Assembly: GCA_964244955.1 (NCBI GenBank)
Contig: CAXTKQ010000115.1
Coordinates: forward strand, 1 to 12,546
Origin: Mucilaginibacter_A sp964244955
Lineage (GTDB): Bacteria > Bacteroidota > Bacteroidia > Sphingobacteriales > Sphingobacteriaceae
Reading direction: 5' to 3'
Length of the DNA: 12,546 bases
The notes beneath the pieces are model-generated. The model was given only the letters and a program-made list of their open reading frames with translations. It was not told where the DNA came from and did no database searches. Positions 1 through 7,098 of the stretch are shown here, piece by piece (the stretch's first letter is position 1; every line of letters begins with the position of its first letter). The translations under genes were made by a program, and so were the position numbers.

Positions 1-142
1 ATTTGGATGGATACAAACACCAATTTTTATAGGATAAAAGAAGCATTAGCATTTTTTGCTTTTGTTGATATTTTTACCATCGTTATAAAACGGTGAATAG
101 AAAATTTTGCTTACTTTTCAGGTTGTTATTTTAAATTGATAA
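1..142. other. Window-edge region upstream of the ABC ATPase, possible 3' tip of a gene
   Basis: No complete gene is visible. One frame reads FGWIQTPIFIG and stops with the TAA at 35-37, which could be the C-terminal tip of a gene lying off the left edge; eleven codons are too few to name it. That stop codon lies inside a copy of the GRTAAAAGAAGYAT motif at 33-46, as happens at the end of the DivIC-like gene. Another frame is open from base 1 to the TGA at 94-96, so the reading is not unique. A TTTG at 106-109 followed by TATTTTAA at 127-134 is a poor promoter candidate for the ABC ATPase. Confidence 0.25.
33..46 (+). repeat. GRTAAAAGAAGYAT motif, copy 1
   Basis: The sequence GATAAAAGAAGCAT matches the consensus fully. 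It contains a TAA (35-37) that may be the stop codon of a gene entering from the left. Confidence 0.6.
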
Positions 143-907
143 ATGAATTTAAAACCGATCATCACTGTAAAAAACTTAGTTAAAAAGTACGGCAGTTTTA
201 CCGCTGTTGACCAGATTAATTTTGAAGTTTTTGAAGGAGAAATTTTTGGTTTGCTCGGCCCGAACGGTGCGGGCAAAACCACAACATTAGAAATCCTGGA
301 AACACTGCGCGATAAAACCTCCGGAGAAGTTATGGTAGATGGTTTTTCGGTAGACCGAGACCCAGGCAGCATCAAAAAACGCATTGGGGTGCAACTGCAA
401 GCCGCCGGTTATTATCCAAACTTAAACCTCACAGAACTCATCGAACTTTTTTCGGGTTTGTATGGAATTGAAGTTAGCCCCTTGGAAATGCTGGGAAAAG
501 TTTCTTTGGTGGATAAAGCCAAAGCACGCTACAAAGAACTTTCGGGCGGACAAAAACAGCGTTTTTCCATCGCCACCACACTCATCAATAACCCGCGGGT
601 TGTTTTTTTAGACGAGCCAACCACCGGTTTAGACCCGCAGGCGCGCCGCAATCTATGGGATTTGATCCGCAGCATCCGCAATGCCGGGACAACCGTTGTC
701 ATCACCACACATTATATGGACGAAGCCGAAGTGCTGTGCGACCGGGTAGCGTTTGTAGATGCTGGAAAAGTGATTGGCATCAATTCGCCCGACCATTTTA
801 TTGATGAACTGGTTGCCTCGGGTTTTGAACGCGAAAAACAAGTTAAGAGCGCCAACCTGGAAGATGTTTTCATCCATTTAACCGGAAAAGATTTGCGGGA
901 GATGTAG
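143..907 (+). CDS. ABC transporter ATP-binding protein (ABC-2 / DrrA-like exporter)
   Basis: This 254-residue protein is the cytoplasmic ATPase that powers an ABC exporter. All nucleotide-binding motifs are intact: Walker A GPNGAGKTT at 39-47, a Q-loop glutamine near 84-86, signature LSGGQ at 133-137, Walker B VVFLDE at 153-158, D-loop GLD at 162-164 and H-loop histidine 190. The C-terminal LEDVFIHLTG is typical of the DrrA-like subgroup that pairs with ABC-2 permeases. The ATG at 143 precedes the conserved N-terminus closely, and no Shine-Dalgarno is evident, as is common in Bacteroidota. The permease at 1115 is the obvious partner, although a repeat tract separates them. The substrate cannot be read from the sequence; drugs, lipids and polysaccharides are all possible for this family. 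Confidence 0.95.
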   Translation: MNLKPIITVKNLVKKYGSFTAVDQINFEVFEGEIFGLLGPNGAGKTTTLEILETLRDKTSGEVMVDGFSVDRDPGSIKKRIGVQLQAAGYYPNLNLTELIELFSGLYGIEVSPLEMLGKVSLVDKAKARYKELSGGQKQRFSIATTLINNPRVVFLDEPTTGLDPQARRNLWDLIRSIRNAGTTVVITTHYMDEAEVLCDRVAFVDAGKVIGINSPDHFIDELVASGFEREKQVKSANLEDVFIHLTGKDLREM

Positions 908-1114
908 GAAAAGCTGAAAGCTATCAGCCGTCAGCTATCAGCAAAAACCTTGCTTATTAAAAACTAAAATAAACTATTTATTCAGGCTGATAGTTGAAGG
1001 CCGAAAGCAGTCAGCTTTCAGCCATCAGCTTAATTGCTAAACTGATAACGCTAATTATAAAACTATTTATTGAAGCTGAAAGCTGATTGCTGAAAGCCGA
1101 TAGCTAAACAAAAA
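908..1114. repeat. Low-complexity AGCTGAAAGC/GCTATCAGC repeat tract between ABC genes
   Basis: The whole gap between the ATPase and the permease is built from variants of AGCTGAAAGCTGATAGC and its reverse complement, for example AGCTGAAAGCTATCAGC at 912-928, CAGTCAGCTTTCAGCCATCA around 1008-1027 and AGCTGAAAGCTGATTGC near 1075. Two blocks, at 971-990 and 1060-1079, are near-identical direct copies (AAACTATTTATT, two bases, then GCTGA). Sense and antisense units alternate, so the transcript could fold into hairpins. No reading frame of interest is present. Similar tracts occur between genes in other Sphingobacteriaceae, as I recall. Confidence 0.75.
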
Positions 1115-2218
1115 ATGAACCAACCCTTACCTTACAGCAACTTTAAAGCCACGCTGGCAATGGCAAAAGCCAGTTTCCGTTCTATTTTGCGCAGCCCGTC
1201 TTCTGTTGTTTTCACGCTGGCTTTTCCTTTGATTTTTATCCTGGTTTTTGGTTTTATCGGTGGCGGCGGAATTACCATTGACGTTGGCGTTGCAAAAAAC
1301 AACAATCCGCAAAACCCTATTTATCAGGCATTAAAAAAGATAAAGGCCATCCATTTGGTAGAAACCGAAACGCCGGAAGAAATGAAATCCGAACTTGAAA
1401 AAGGCCGTTTGGACGGTATCGTTTCCGTCCAAAACAATCCCGGGAAACTTCCTGCCTACACCGTAAATGTGCAATACACCAAAGCATCTTTAGAAAAAGG
1501 GAACATCTTAAAATCGCTGCTGAACAACGTTTTTTACCAGATCAATTTACATGCGCCAAATTCCCCTCCGCCTTTGGCCGAGCTGAGGGAAGTTACGGTG
1601 GAAGGCCGTATTTATAAAACCATTGATTTTATTTTGCCTGGCCAGTTGGGCTTTTCTTTGTTAAGCACCGGCGTTTTTGGTACGGCTTTCGTTTTTTTAA
1701 GTTTGCGCCTTACGTTGGTTATCAAACGTTTTTTTGCCACGCCCGTCCAGCGTTACAGTATTGTTTTGGGCGAAGCTTTGGCGCGGATTACTTTTGCCTT
1801 GATCGGTGCATTGATCATCATCCTGATCGGGCATTTTGCTTTTGGTTTTACGCTGATCCATGGTTTTGTTACGGTTGTTAATATGCTGATTCTGGCCGCT
1901 ATCGGCATCATCGTTTTTATGGGATTTGGCTTTATCATTTCCGGGATCGCCAAAAACGAAAGTTCTGTGCCACCGATTGCCAACATTGTTACGTTGCCGC
2001 AGTTCCTGCTTTCCGGTACTTTTTTTTCGATCAGCGCATTTCCAAGTTGGCTGCAACCTATCAGTAAAGCGCTTCCGTTAACTTATTTAAACGATGCCAT
2101 GCGCAAAGTTGCTTTTGAAGGTGCCGGTTTAACCGATGTTGGCCATCAATTATTAATCCTTGCCATTTGGGGAATTGCCGTTTACGCCGTTGCGGTTAAA
2201 ACTTTTAAATGGGAATGA
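1115..2218 (+). CDS. ABC-2 type transporter permease
   Basis: This 367-residue integral membrane protein has the ABC-2 permease layout. A first membrane segment lies at about 27-48 (VVFTLAFPLIFILVFGFIG), followed by a large non-cytoplasmic domain of about 120 residues, then a C-terminal block of five hydrophobic segments from about residue 180 to 362. The block includes LGFSLLSTGVFGTAFVFLSL and ALIGALIIILIGHFAFGF, and a conserved-looking segment around LPQFLLSGTFFSISAFPSWLQP that is characteristic of this family. It should form the channel with the ATPase encoded just upstream. The ATG at 1115 directly follows the repeat tract. It ends at a TGA with no obvious terminator behind it. The exported substrate is unknown. 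Confidence 0.93.
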   Translation: MNQPLPYSNFKATLAMAKASFRSILRSPSSVVFTLAFPLIFILVFGFIGGGGITIDVGVAKNNNPQNPIYQALKKIKAIHLVETETPEEMKSELEKGRLDGIVSVQNNPGKLPAYTVNVQYTKASLEKGNILKSLLNNVFYQINLHAPNSPPPLAELREVTVEGRIYKTIDFILPGQLGFSLLSTGVFGTAFVFLSLRLTLVIKRFFATPVQRYSIVLGEALARITFALIGALIIILIGHFAFGFTLIHGFVTVVNMLILAAIGIIVFMGFGFIISGIAKNESSVPPIANIVTLPQFLLSGTFFSISAFPSWLQPISKALPLTYLNDAMRKVAFEGAGLTDVGHQLLILAIWGIAVYAVAVKTFKWE

Positions 2219-2239
2219 GGTGGAGAGGTTTCATGTGAA

Positions 2240-2340
2240 GAGCGGTGAGGCAAGAGCAGTGAGCGGGAACCATGGCGATGAACTATTATCCATGAACCAT
2301 CAACCCTGGCCATTAACAATGAACCACCAACCATTAACCT
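2240..2340. repeat. Low-complexity repeat tract (GAGCRGTGAG and ACCATTAAC-like units)
   Basis: Behind the permease stop lie two short direct copies of GAGCRGTGAG (2240-2249 and 2254-2263), then a degenerate series of units such as CCATGAACCATCAACC and CCATTAACAATGAACC up to about 2340. An ORF crosses this tract, but its peptide (repeated NHQP/MNH) is just the repeat translated. This is a second family of simple intergenic repeats, different in sequence from the one at 908-1114. Confidence 0.6.
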
Positions 2341-2350
2341 TATGTTAAAC

Positions 2351-2364
2351 TTGCTTCTTTTACC
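2351..2364 (-). repeat. GRTAAAAGAAGYAT motif, copy 2 (minus strand)
   Basis: On the minus strand this reads GGTAAAAGAAGCAA, 13 of 14 to consensus. It lies 20 bp upstream of the -7 element of the enolase promoter, in the place where a -33 element would be expected. Confidence 0.55.
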
Positions 2365-2384
2365 AGATAAATAATTGCAATTAG

Positions 2385-2392
2385 TATATTTG
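2385..2392 (+). promoter_or_regulatory. Bacteroidota -7 promoter element of eno
   Basis: TATATTTG is an exact match to the TAnnTTTG -7 consensus used by the Bacteroidota primary sigma factor. Transcription would start near 2399, giving a leader of about 60 nt before the enolase ATG. No good TTTG -33 element is seen at the usual distance. Confidence 0.6.
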
Positions 2393-2408
2393 GCAGCATA
2401 AAAAGAGT

Positions 2409-2423
2409 GTGTAAAATTTACAC
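2409..2423. promoter_or_regulatory. Palindrome in the eno leader, candidate operator
   Basis: GTGTAAAATTTACAC has two perfect 7-bp arms around a single central A. It lies about 10 bp downstream of the predicted start of transcription and 36 bp before the enolase ATG, a place where a dimeric repressor could block transcription. The binding protein is unknown. Confidence 0.4.
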
Positions 2424-2458
2424 GAAGGCTTTATTTTTCAACCTGAAATTTTTTGATT

Positions 2459-3754
2459 ATGAGTTTAATAATTGATGTTCATGCCCGCCAGATCCTGGAT
2501 TCGCGCGGCAACCCTACTATTGAAGTAGATGTTTTAACTGAAAACGGTGCAATGGGGCGGGCTGCCGTGCCTTCCGGCGCTTCAACCGGTGCCCACGAAG
2601 CTGTTGAACTTCGCGATAACGACAAAACCAAATACATGGGCAAAGGCGTTTTAAAAGCCGTAGCCAACGTAAATGATAAACTGGCAGAGGAACTGAAAGG
2701 CATGGATGTTTTTGAGCAAAATGCCATTGATCAATTCATGATTGAATTAGACGGGACAGAAAACAAAGGAAACCTGGGCGCCAATGCAATCCTGGGCGTT
2801 TCTTTAGCCGTTGCAAAAGCTGCCGCGCAAGAAAGCCGCCAGCCTTTGTACCGCTACATTGGCGGTGTAAATGCGAACACGTTACCCATCCCAATGATGA
2901 ATATCGTTAACGGCGGTTCTCACTCCGATGCGCCTATTGCTTTTCAGGAATTTATGATCATGCCCGTTGGCGCGCCGTCTTTTTCGGAAGCGTTAAGATG
3001 GGGATCGGAAGTATTTCATAACCTGAAAAAAATATTGCACGACCGCGGGCTTTCTACCGCAGTTGGCGATGAAGGTGGTTTTGCCCCAACATTTGCAGGA
3101 ACTGAAGATGGTGTAGAAACAATCATCAAAGCGATTGAACAAGCAGGTTATAAAGCAGGTGAAGATATTTATCTGGCGTTTGACTGCGCAGCATCGGAGT
3201 TTTATGTAGATGGAAAATACGATTACACCAAGTTTGAAGGCGAAAAAGGGGCTATCCGCACAAGTGCAGAGCAGGTAGAATATCTGGCGCAATTAGCCGA
3301 AAAATATCCGGTTATTTCTATTGAAGACGGTATGGCAGAAGACGATTGGGACGGCTGGAAATTACTGACCGACAGATTGGGTGCTAAAATACAGTTGGTG
3401 GGCGATGATTTATTTGTAACCAACGTAACCCGTTTACAAAAAGGTATTGATCTGCACGTTGGTAATTCAATTTTGGTAAAAGTAAACCAAATCGGTACTT
3501 TGACCGAAACCATTAACGCGGTTAGTTTGGCACAAACCAATGGTTACACTTCCGTAATGAGCCACCGTTCCGGCGAAACTGAAGATGCTACGATTGCTGA
3601 TTTGGCGGTTGCTTTAAATTGCGGTCAGATTAAAACCGGTTCTATTTCCCGTTCTGATCGGATTGCAAAATACAACCAGTTGCTGCGTATTGAAGAAGAG
3701 TTAGGTGCCAGCGCAAAATTTATCGGCAAAGATTTTAAGTTTTTGAAGAAGTAA
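2459..3754 (+). CDS. eno: Enolase (phosphopyruvate hydratase)
   Basis: Enolase interconverts 2-phosphoglycerate and phosphoenolpyruvate in glycolysis and gluconeogenesis, in the cytoplasm. The protein is 431 residues, the usual bacterial length. It starts with the family hallmark VHARQILDSRGNPT. The key residues are present: E205 in GDEGGFAP, magnesium ligands D242, E289 (SIEDGM) and D316 (GDDLF), catalytic K341 (LVKVNQIGT), and the SHRSGETED loop. I chose the ATG at 2459; an in-frame TTG at 2453 would add only two residues and is not needed. The gene has its own -7 promoter element and a strong terminator, so it appears to be monocistronic. Confidence 0.98.
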   Translation: MSLIIDVHARQILDSRGNPTIEVDVLTENGAMGRAAVPSGASTGAHEAVELRDNDKTKYMGKGVLKAVANVNDKLAEELKGMDVFEQNAIDQFMIELDGTENKGNLGANAILGVSLAVAKAAAQESRQPLYRYIGGVNANTLPIPMMNIVNGGSHSDAPIAFQEFMIMPVGAPSFSEALRWGSEVFHNLKKILHDRGLSTAVGDEGGFAPTFAGTEDGVETIIKAIEQAGYKAGEDIYLAFDCAASEFYVDGKYDYTKFEGEKGAIRTSAEQVEYLAQLAEKYPVISIEDGMAEDDWDGWKLLTDRLGAKIQLVGDDLFVTNVTRLQKGIDLHVGNSILVKVNQIGTLTETINAVSLAQTNGYTSVMSHRSGETEDATIADLAVALNCGQIKTGSISRSDRIAKYNQLLRIEEELGASAKFIGKDFKFLKK

Positions 3755-3764
3755 ATTTTTTAGT

Positions 3765-3778
3765 GATAAAAGAAGTAT
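3765..3778 (+). repeat. GRTAAAAGAAGYAT motif, copy 3
   Basis: GATAAAAGAAGTAT, a full consensus match, sits 10 bp after the enolase stop and 3 bp before the terminator hairpin, inside the 3' untranslated region. Confidence 0.65.
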
Positions 3779-3781
3779 TTC

Positions 3782-3809
3782 AAAAGCCAGCCCAAAAGCT
3801 GGCTTTTTT
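3782..3809 (+). terminator. Rho-independent terminator of eno
   Basis: AAAAGCCAGC and GCTGGCTTTT form a 10-bp stem around the loop CCAAAA, followed by a run of Ts. This is a canonical intrinsic terminator 27 bp after the enolase stop. Confidence 0.9.
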
Positions 3810-3895
3810 GTTTTGAAATATATCACTAATCAAATTTTTATTTGCCGTGCATTTTAATACATTTTTATATATGCATTTTGGCGTCAAGTTATTAA

Positions 3896-3926
3896 TTGAT
3901 TTTTTATAAAGTTTTAGGTATAATTG
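3896..3926 (+). promoter_or_regulatory. Candidate promoter of the thioredoxin-like gene
   Basis: TTG at 3896-3898 and TATAATTG at 3919-3926 are spaced by 20 bp, close to the Bacteroidota -33/-7 arrangement. Transcription would begin near 3933, about 18 nt before the ATG at 3951. This makes a TTG start at 3924 unlikely, because it would lie inside the promoter. Confidence 0.45.
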
Positions 3927-3950
3927 TTTACAACCTCTCAATTGAATGAA

Positions 3951-5411
3951 ATGAAAAAAATATTAGCATCATTCTTTGTCTTTTTATACTTCATTAACTG
4001 TGGCGTCGCTCAAAAATCCAGACTAGAACCATTAATTCTTCAAGGTAAAATAACCAATTGTCCAGAAAAGATGCTTAAAATCTTCTTTGAGGATGAAAAT
4101 GATAAAGTGGTTATTGACACAATAAAGCTAAATAATGCGGGGGAATTTTACCTAAAAACATTTAAGATTATAAAACCACAACGTACAAGCATCCAGCAAA
4201 ATAGCACTCAGCTAAACAACATTTATGTTGCTCCTGGTTATAACCTTATCATTACTGGTGATGGTTCAGATTATGTAAGCTTATTTAAAAGTAAAAGAAT
4301 CTCTGGAATTGGTTCCGAAAGCAATCAATACCGGATGAAAATTGATTCTATGCGTGCAGCAAAAAACGATACAACCCAATGGTACAATCTAAAATTAGAA
4401 TCGTTATTGCCCTATATCAAAAAAAGCAAGGCACTTGAAGATTCGGTAATCAATGTGGTATTTAACCGGAAACCAGTACAAGATAAGTATTTCGGTTATT
4501 TCAAAAGAATGATTCAGATTGATAATGAATCAATAGCATTATACAGATTATTGTTAAACATTACCATAAACAAATATAGTTATGAGAAAATGACTACTTC
4601 TGTAAAAGAGAACATGCCTAAAAGTTTTGTAAATGGCATATCTAAAGATGAATATTTGGTATCTGAAGATTATAAAGCATGGCTACTTGGCACTTATATT
4701 AATTATATAAAACAGTTGGATAAGATAAAGGATTCAACACTGGCTAAACAATCTAATTACGGACTAATTAAAATTAACGAGGTATATACAGGTAAGGTAA
4801 AAGACTTCTACTTATTTAAAGTCATTAATTCTGATATTTTTCTAAGCAACTCTATTGAAAAACTAAATTCCACTAAAAAAGATGTTAACTCTTACTTCAG
4901 TTCATTTAAAAATCAGGCTTACAAAAAAAACTTAACAGAAGCTTTTAGTGAAAAGGAAAAGCAATTAATGCTGCTACAAATAGGTAAACCTGCACCTAAA
5001 TTTACTTTATTTAGCCCTAATGGAAAAGTTTATGAACTTGACAGTTTTAAGGGTAAAGTAGTTTACATTGATTTATGGGCGAGTTGGTGCGGCCCTTGTA
5101 GAGCAGAAATACCAAGTTTTAAAAAATTGTATAGTAAATATAAAAACAATGATAAAGTAACCTTTATTGGTTTAGCAGTTTCTGATGGAGAAAAGGAATG
5201 GAGAAAAGCTCTTGAAGAAGATAAACCTGAATGGCTACAGTTATACGATAAGAACGGTGTCGTTTCCAGGGCGTATGTTGCTAATACCATTCCGAAATAC
5301 GTTCTTATTGATAAATATGGAAATGTTGTAAATTTTGACGCACCTAGACCCAGCAATGTAGTAGAGATTGAAAGATTAATTAATCTGGAAATCGATAAGA
5401 AGGCATTATAG
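3951..5411 (+). CDS. Secreted TlpA/ResA-like thioredoxin with N-terminal DUF4369-like domain
   Basis: The 486-residue product starts with a signal peptide (KK, then a hydrophobic stretch, and a likely signal peptidase I site after GVA at 18-20). Residue C17 has a poor lipobox, so a lipoprotein is less likely. Residues about 27-105 resemble the beta-rich DUF4369 domain that often precedes thioredoxin folds in Bacteroidota. A helical, charged linker follows. Residues 344-486 form a TlpA/ResA-like thioredoxin domain with the redox motif WCGPC (C380, C383) and a cis-proline in TIPKY. It probably reduces or isomerises disulfides in the periplasm; the partner is unknown. The ATG at 3951 is preferred over the upstream TTG at 3924. 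The gene is visibly more AT-rich than its neighbours, which may mean recent acquisition. Confidence 0.9.
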   Translation: MKKILASFFVFLYFINCGVAQKSRLEPLILQGKITNCPEKMLKIFFEDENDKVVIDTIKLNNAGEFYLKTFKIIKPQRTSIQQNSTQLNNIYVAPGYNLIITGDGSDYVSLFKSKRISGIGSESNQYRMKIDSMRAAKNDTTQWYNLKLESLLPYIKKSKALEDSVINVVFNRKPVQDKYFGYFKRMIQIDNESIALYRLLLNITINKYSYEKMTTSVKENMPKSFVNGISKDEYLVSEDYKAWLLGTYINYIKQLDKIKDSTLAKQSNYGLIKINEVYTGKVKDFYLFKVINSDIFLSNSIEKLNSTKKDVNSYFSSFKNQAYKKNLTEAFSEKEKQLMLLQIGKPAPKFTLFSPNGKVYELDSFKGKVVYIDLWASWCGPCRAEIPSFKKLYSKYKNNDKVTFIGLAVSDGEKEWRKALEEDKPEWLQLYDKNGVVSRAYVANTIPKYVLIDKYGNVVNFDAPRPSNVVEIERLINLEIDKKAL

Positions 5412-5626
5412 CAATTAGCATTAAATTTTATACCGTAAATAGAAGAAGACATGTGTAGAAAGCCCAGTGCTTGTTTTAAAATGTAAGGAAAACAAACGTT
5501 AATTCTACATCCATAAATTTACCGTATCTTCGCACCATTATTACCCGCTCTATTACCGGCTTTGATCTTAAGCACATCACCTGACCGCTAATACAGTCGT
5601 GTTAGCACATTAAGTAAAACATTTTC
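5412..5626. other. Intergenic region and leader of the RNA helicase gene
   Basis: No gene is seen here. A short AAGC/GCTT stem followed by GTTTT near 5459-5477 is too weak to call a terminator. TATCTTCG at 5525-5532 resembles a -7 element (TAnnTTTG with one mismatch); it would give the helicase a leader of about 88 nt. Long leaders are common for DEAD-box helicase mRNAs, but no specific RNA element is recognised. Confidence 0.4.
5525..5532 (+). promoter_or_regulatory. Candidate -7 element of the DEAD-box helicase gene
   Basis: TATCTTCG differs from TAnnTTTG by one base. No convincing -33 element is present at the usual spacing, so the call is tentative. Confidence 0.35.
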
Positions 5627-6898
5627 ATGTTATTCGACGAATTAAATTTAATTGAGCCTATCCTAAAGGCTTTAAAACAAGAAGGTTATACCCAGCCCAC
5701 GCCTATCCAGGAACAATCTATCCCGTTAATTTTAAAAGGAAAAGACCTTTTAGGCTGCGCACAAACCGGGACCGGAAAAACTGCTGCTTTTGCCATTCCG
5801 ATCCTGCAGCTTTTATATCAGCAAAAACAGCAACACAAAGAACAAAAAACCATCAAGTCTTTGATCTTGACGCCAACACGCGAACTGGCCATCCAAATTG
5901 AAGAAAGCTTTAAAGCGTACGGCCGTAATACCGGTTTAAAACATCTGGTTATTTTCGGCGGCGTTTCGCAAAACCCGCAAACGGAAGCATTGCAACGCGG
6001 CGTTGATATTTTAGTGGCCACGCCAGGCCGTTTGCTCGATTTGATGAACCAGCGTTTCGTCAACCTGCAACATATCCAGATTTTGGTTTTGGATGAAGCC
6101 GACCGGATGCTGGACATGGGTTTTGTAAACGACGTGAAAAAAGTGATCGCAAAACTTCCGGCCAAACGCCAGACTTTGTTTTTCTCGGCAACAATGCCGT
6201 CAGAAATTAAAGAACTGGCCGATACCATCCTAAACAAACCGGAAAGAGTTGAAGTTACGCCCGTTTCTTCCACCGCCGATACCATTGAACAAGCTGTTTT
6301 TATGGTCGAAAAAAGTGATAAGCGGGATTTGTTGCTGCATGTTTTAAAAGATAAGTCCATCCAAACCGCTTTGGTTTTTACGCGGACAAAACACGGTGCC
6401 GATAAAGTAGTGAAAGACCTTCTCCGCGCAAATATCACGGCAGAAGCAATCCACGGAAACAAATCGCAAAATGCAAGGCAACGTGCTTTAAGCAATTTTA
6501 AAGCCCGGACTACACGTATTTTAGTTGCCACCGATATTGCAGCACGCGGAATTGATGTGGACGAATTAACGCACGTGATCAATTACGAGTTGCCAAACAT
6601 TCCGGAAACTTACGTCCACCGGATTGGCCGTACGGGCCGCGCCGGGTTAAACGGAACCGCTTTTTCTTTTTGCGATGCGGAAGAACAGGATTTTTTAAAG
6701 GATATTCACAAACTGATTAATAAAACCATTCCCGTTTCCGATCATCCTTATCCGCCGAAACAAGGCAGCATGGCGCAAAAATTTCAGCCTAAAACAAACG
6801 GTGGAAATAACAACAACCGCGGGAAAAGAAATTCATCCGGCGATGATTTCAGGGGAAGAAACCACAGCAATTCCCGCCGTCCGCGCACTACCAATTAA
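5627..6898 (+). CDS. DEAD-box ATP-dependent RNA helicase
   Basis: This 423-residue protein carries every DEAD-box motif in order: the Q motif (GYTQPTPIQ, 20-28), motif I AQTGTGKT (45-52), Ia PTRELA, Ib TPGR, motif II DEAD (156-159), motif III SAT (187-189), motif IV LVFTRTK, motif V ATDIAARGID and motif VI HRIGRTGRAG (331-340). The core ends near residue 375 and is followed by a short tail rich in N, R and G, typical of RhlE-like enzymes, which probably binds RNA non-specifically. It unwinds RNA duplexes or remodels RNA-protein complexes in ribosome assembly or RNA turnover; which one cannot be read from the sequence. It has its own terminator and appears monocistronic. Confidence 0.96.
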   Translation: MLFDELNLIEPILKALKQEGYTQPTPIQEQSIPLILKGKDLLGCAQTGTGKTAAFAIPILQLLYQQKQQHKEQKTIKSLILTPTRELAIQIEESFKAYGRNTGLKHLVIFGGVSQNPQTEALQRGVDILVATPGRLLDLMNQRFVNLQHIQILVLDEADRMLDMGFVNDVKKVIAKLPAKRQTLFFSATMPSEIKELADTILNKPERVEVTPVSSTADTIEQAVFMVEKSDKRDLLLHVLKDKSIQTALVFTRTKHGADKVVKDLLRANITAEAIHGNKSQNARQRALSNFKARTTRILVATDIAARGIDVDELTHVINYELPNIPETYVHRIGRTGRAGLNGTAFSFCDAEEQDFLKDIHKLINKTIPVSDHPYPPKQGSMAQKFQPKTNGGNNNNRGKRNSSGDDFRGRNHSNSRRPRTTN

Positions 6899-6911
6899 GC
6901 TGATTTTTCGG

Positions 6912-6925
6912 ATGCTTCTTTTATG
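6912..6925 (-). repeat. GRTAAAAGAAGYAT motif, copy 4 (minus strand)
   Basis: On the minus strand this reads CATAAAAGAAGCAT, 13 of 14 to consensus. It starts 13 bp after the helicase stop codon and lies upstream of the helicase terminator. Confidence 0.6.
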
Positions 6926-6971
6926 CACCTAAAATTGGTGTTTGCTCTAAATAAAAATTTAATTATAAAAG

Positions 6972-7021
6972 CAGGCTTTGTTCCGTCAATTTTTATAACG
7001 GTAACAAAACCTGTTTTTTTT
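6972..7021 (+). terminator. Rho-independent terminator after the helicase
   Basis: CAGG pairs with CCTG, TTTGTT with AACAAA, and CCGT with ACGG, with one mismatch and one bulged T. Together they make a long imperfect stem with an AT-rich loop, followed by nine Ts. It ends transcription of the helicase before the division gene. Confidence 0.85.
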
Positions 7022-7040
7022 CGTAAGTAAAAACCCTGTG

Positions 7041-7073
7041 TTTGCATTTAACCAAACTACTTGCTTATCTTTA
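7041..7073 (+). promoter_or_regulatory. Promoter of the FtsB/DivIC-like gene
   Basis: TTTG at 7041-7044 and TATCTTTA at 7066-7073 are separated by 21 bp, close to the Bacteroidota consensus. Transcription should start near 7080. This is downstream of the ATG at 7075 but upstream of the ATG at 7099, so it helps decide the start codon. Confidence 0.5.
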
Positions 7074-7098
7074 AATGAAATTTACGCTACTGGTTTCC

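Noticed and set aside
908..1114. CRISPR array or insertion sequence between the ABC genes
   Set aside because: Units are short, degenerate and unevenly spaced without unique spacers, and there is no transposase or terminal inverted repeat.
2160..2348. 62-codon + strand ORF over the end of the permease
   Set aside because: It starts inside the permease in another frame and continues through simple repeats; the peptide is only the repeat translated.
2453..2458. TTG start for enolase
   Set aside because: It adds only two residues before an ATG that gives the canonical enolase N-terminus.
5818..6582. Long minus-strand ORF (254 codons) inside the helicase
   Set aside because: It lies wholly within a gene with all DEAD-box motifs, and its product is serine- and cysteine-rich with no family resemblance. 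It is a shadow frame.
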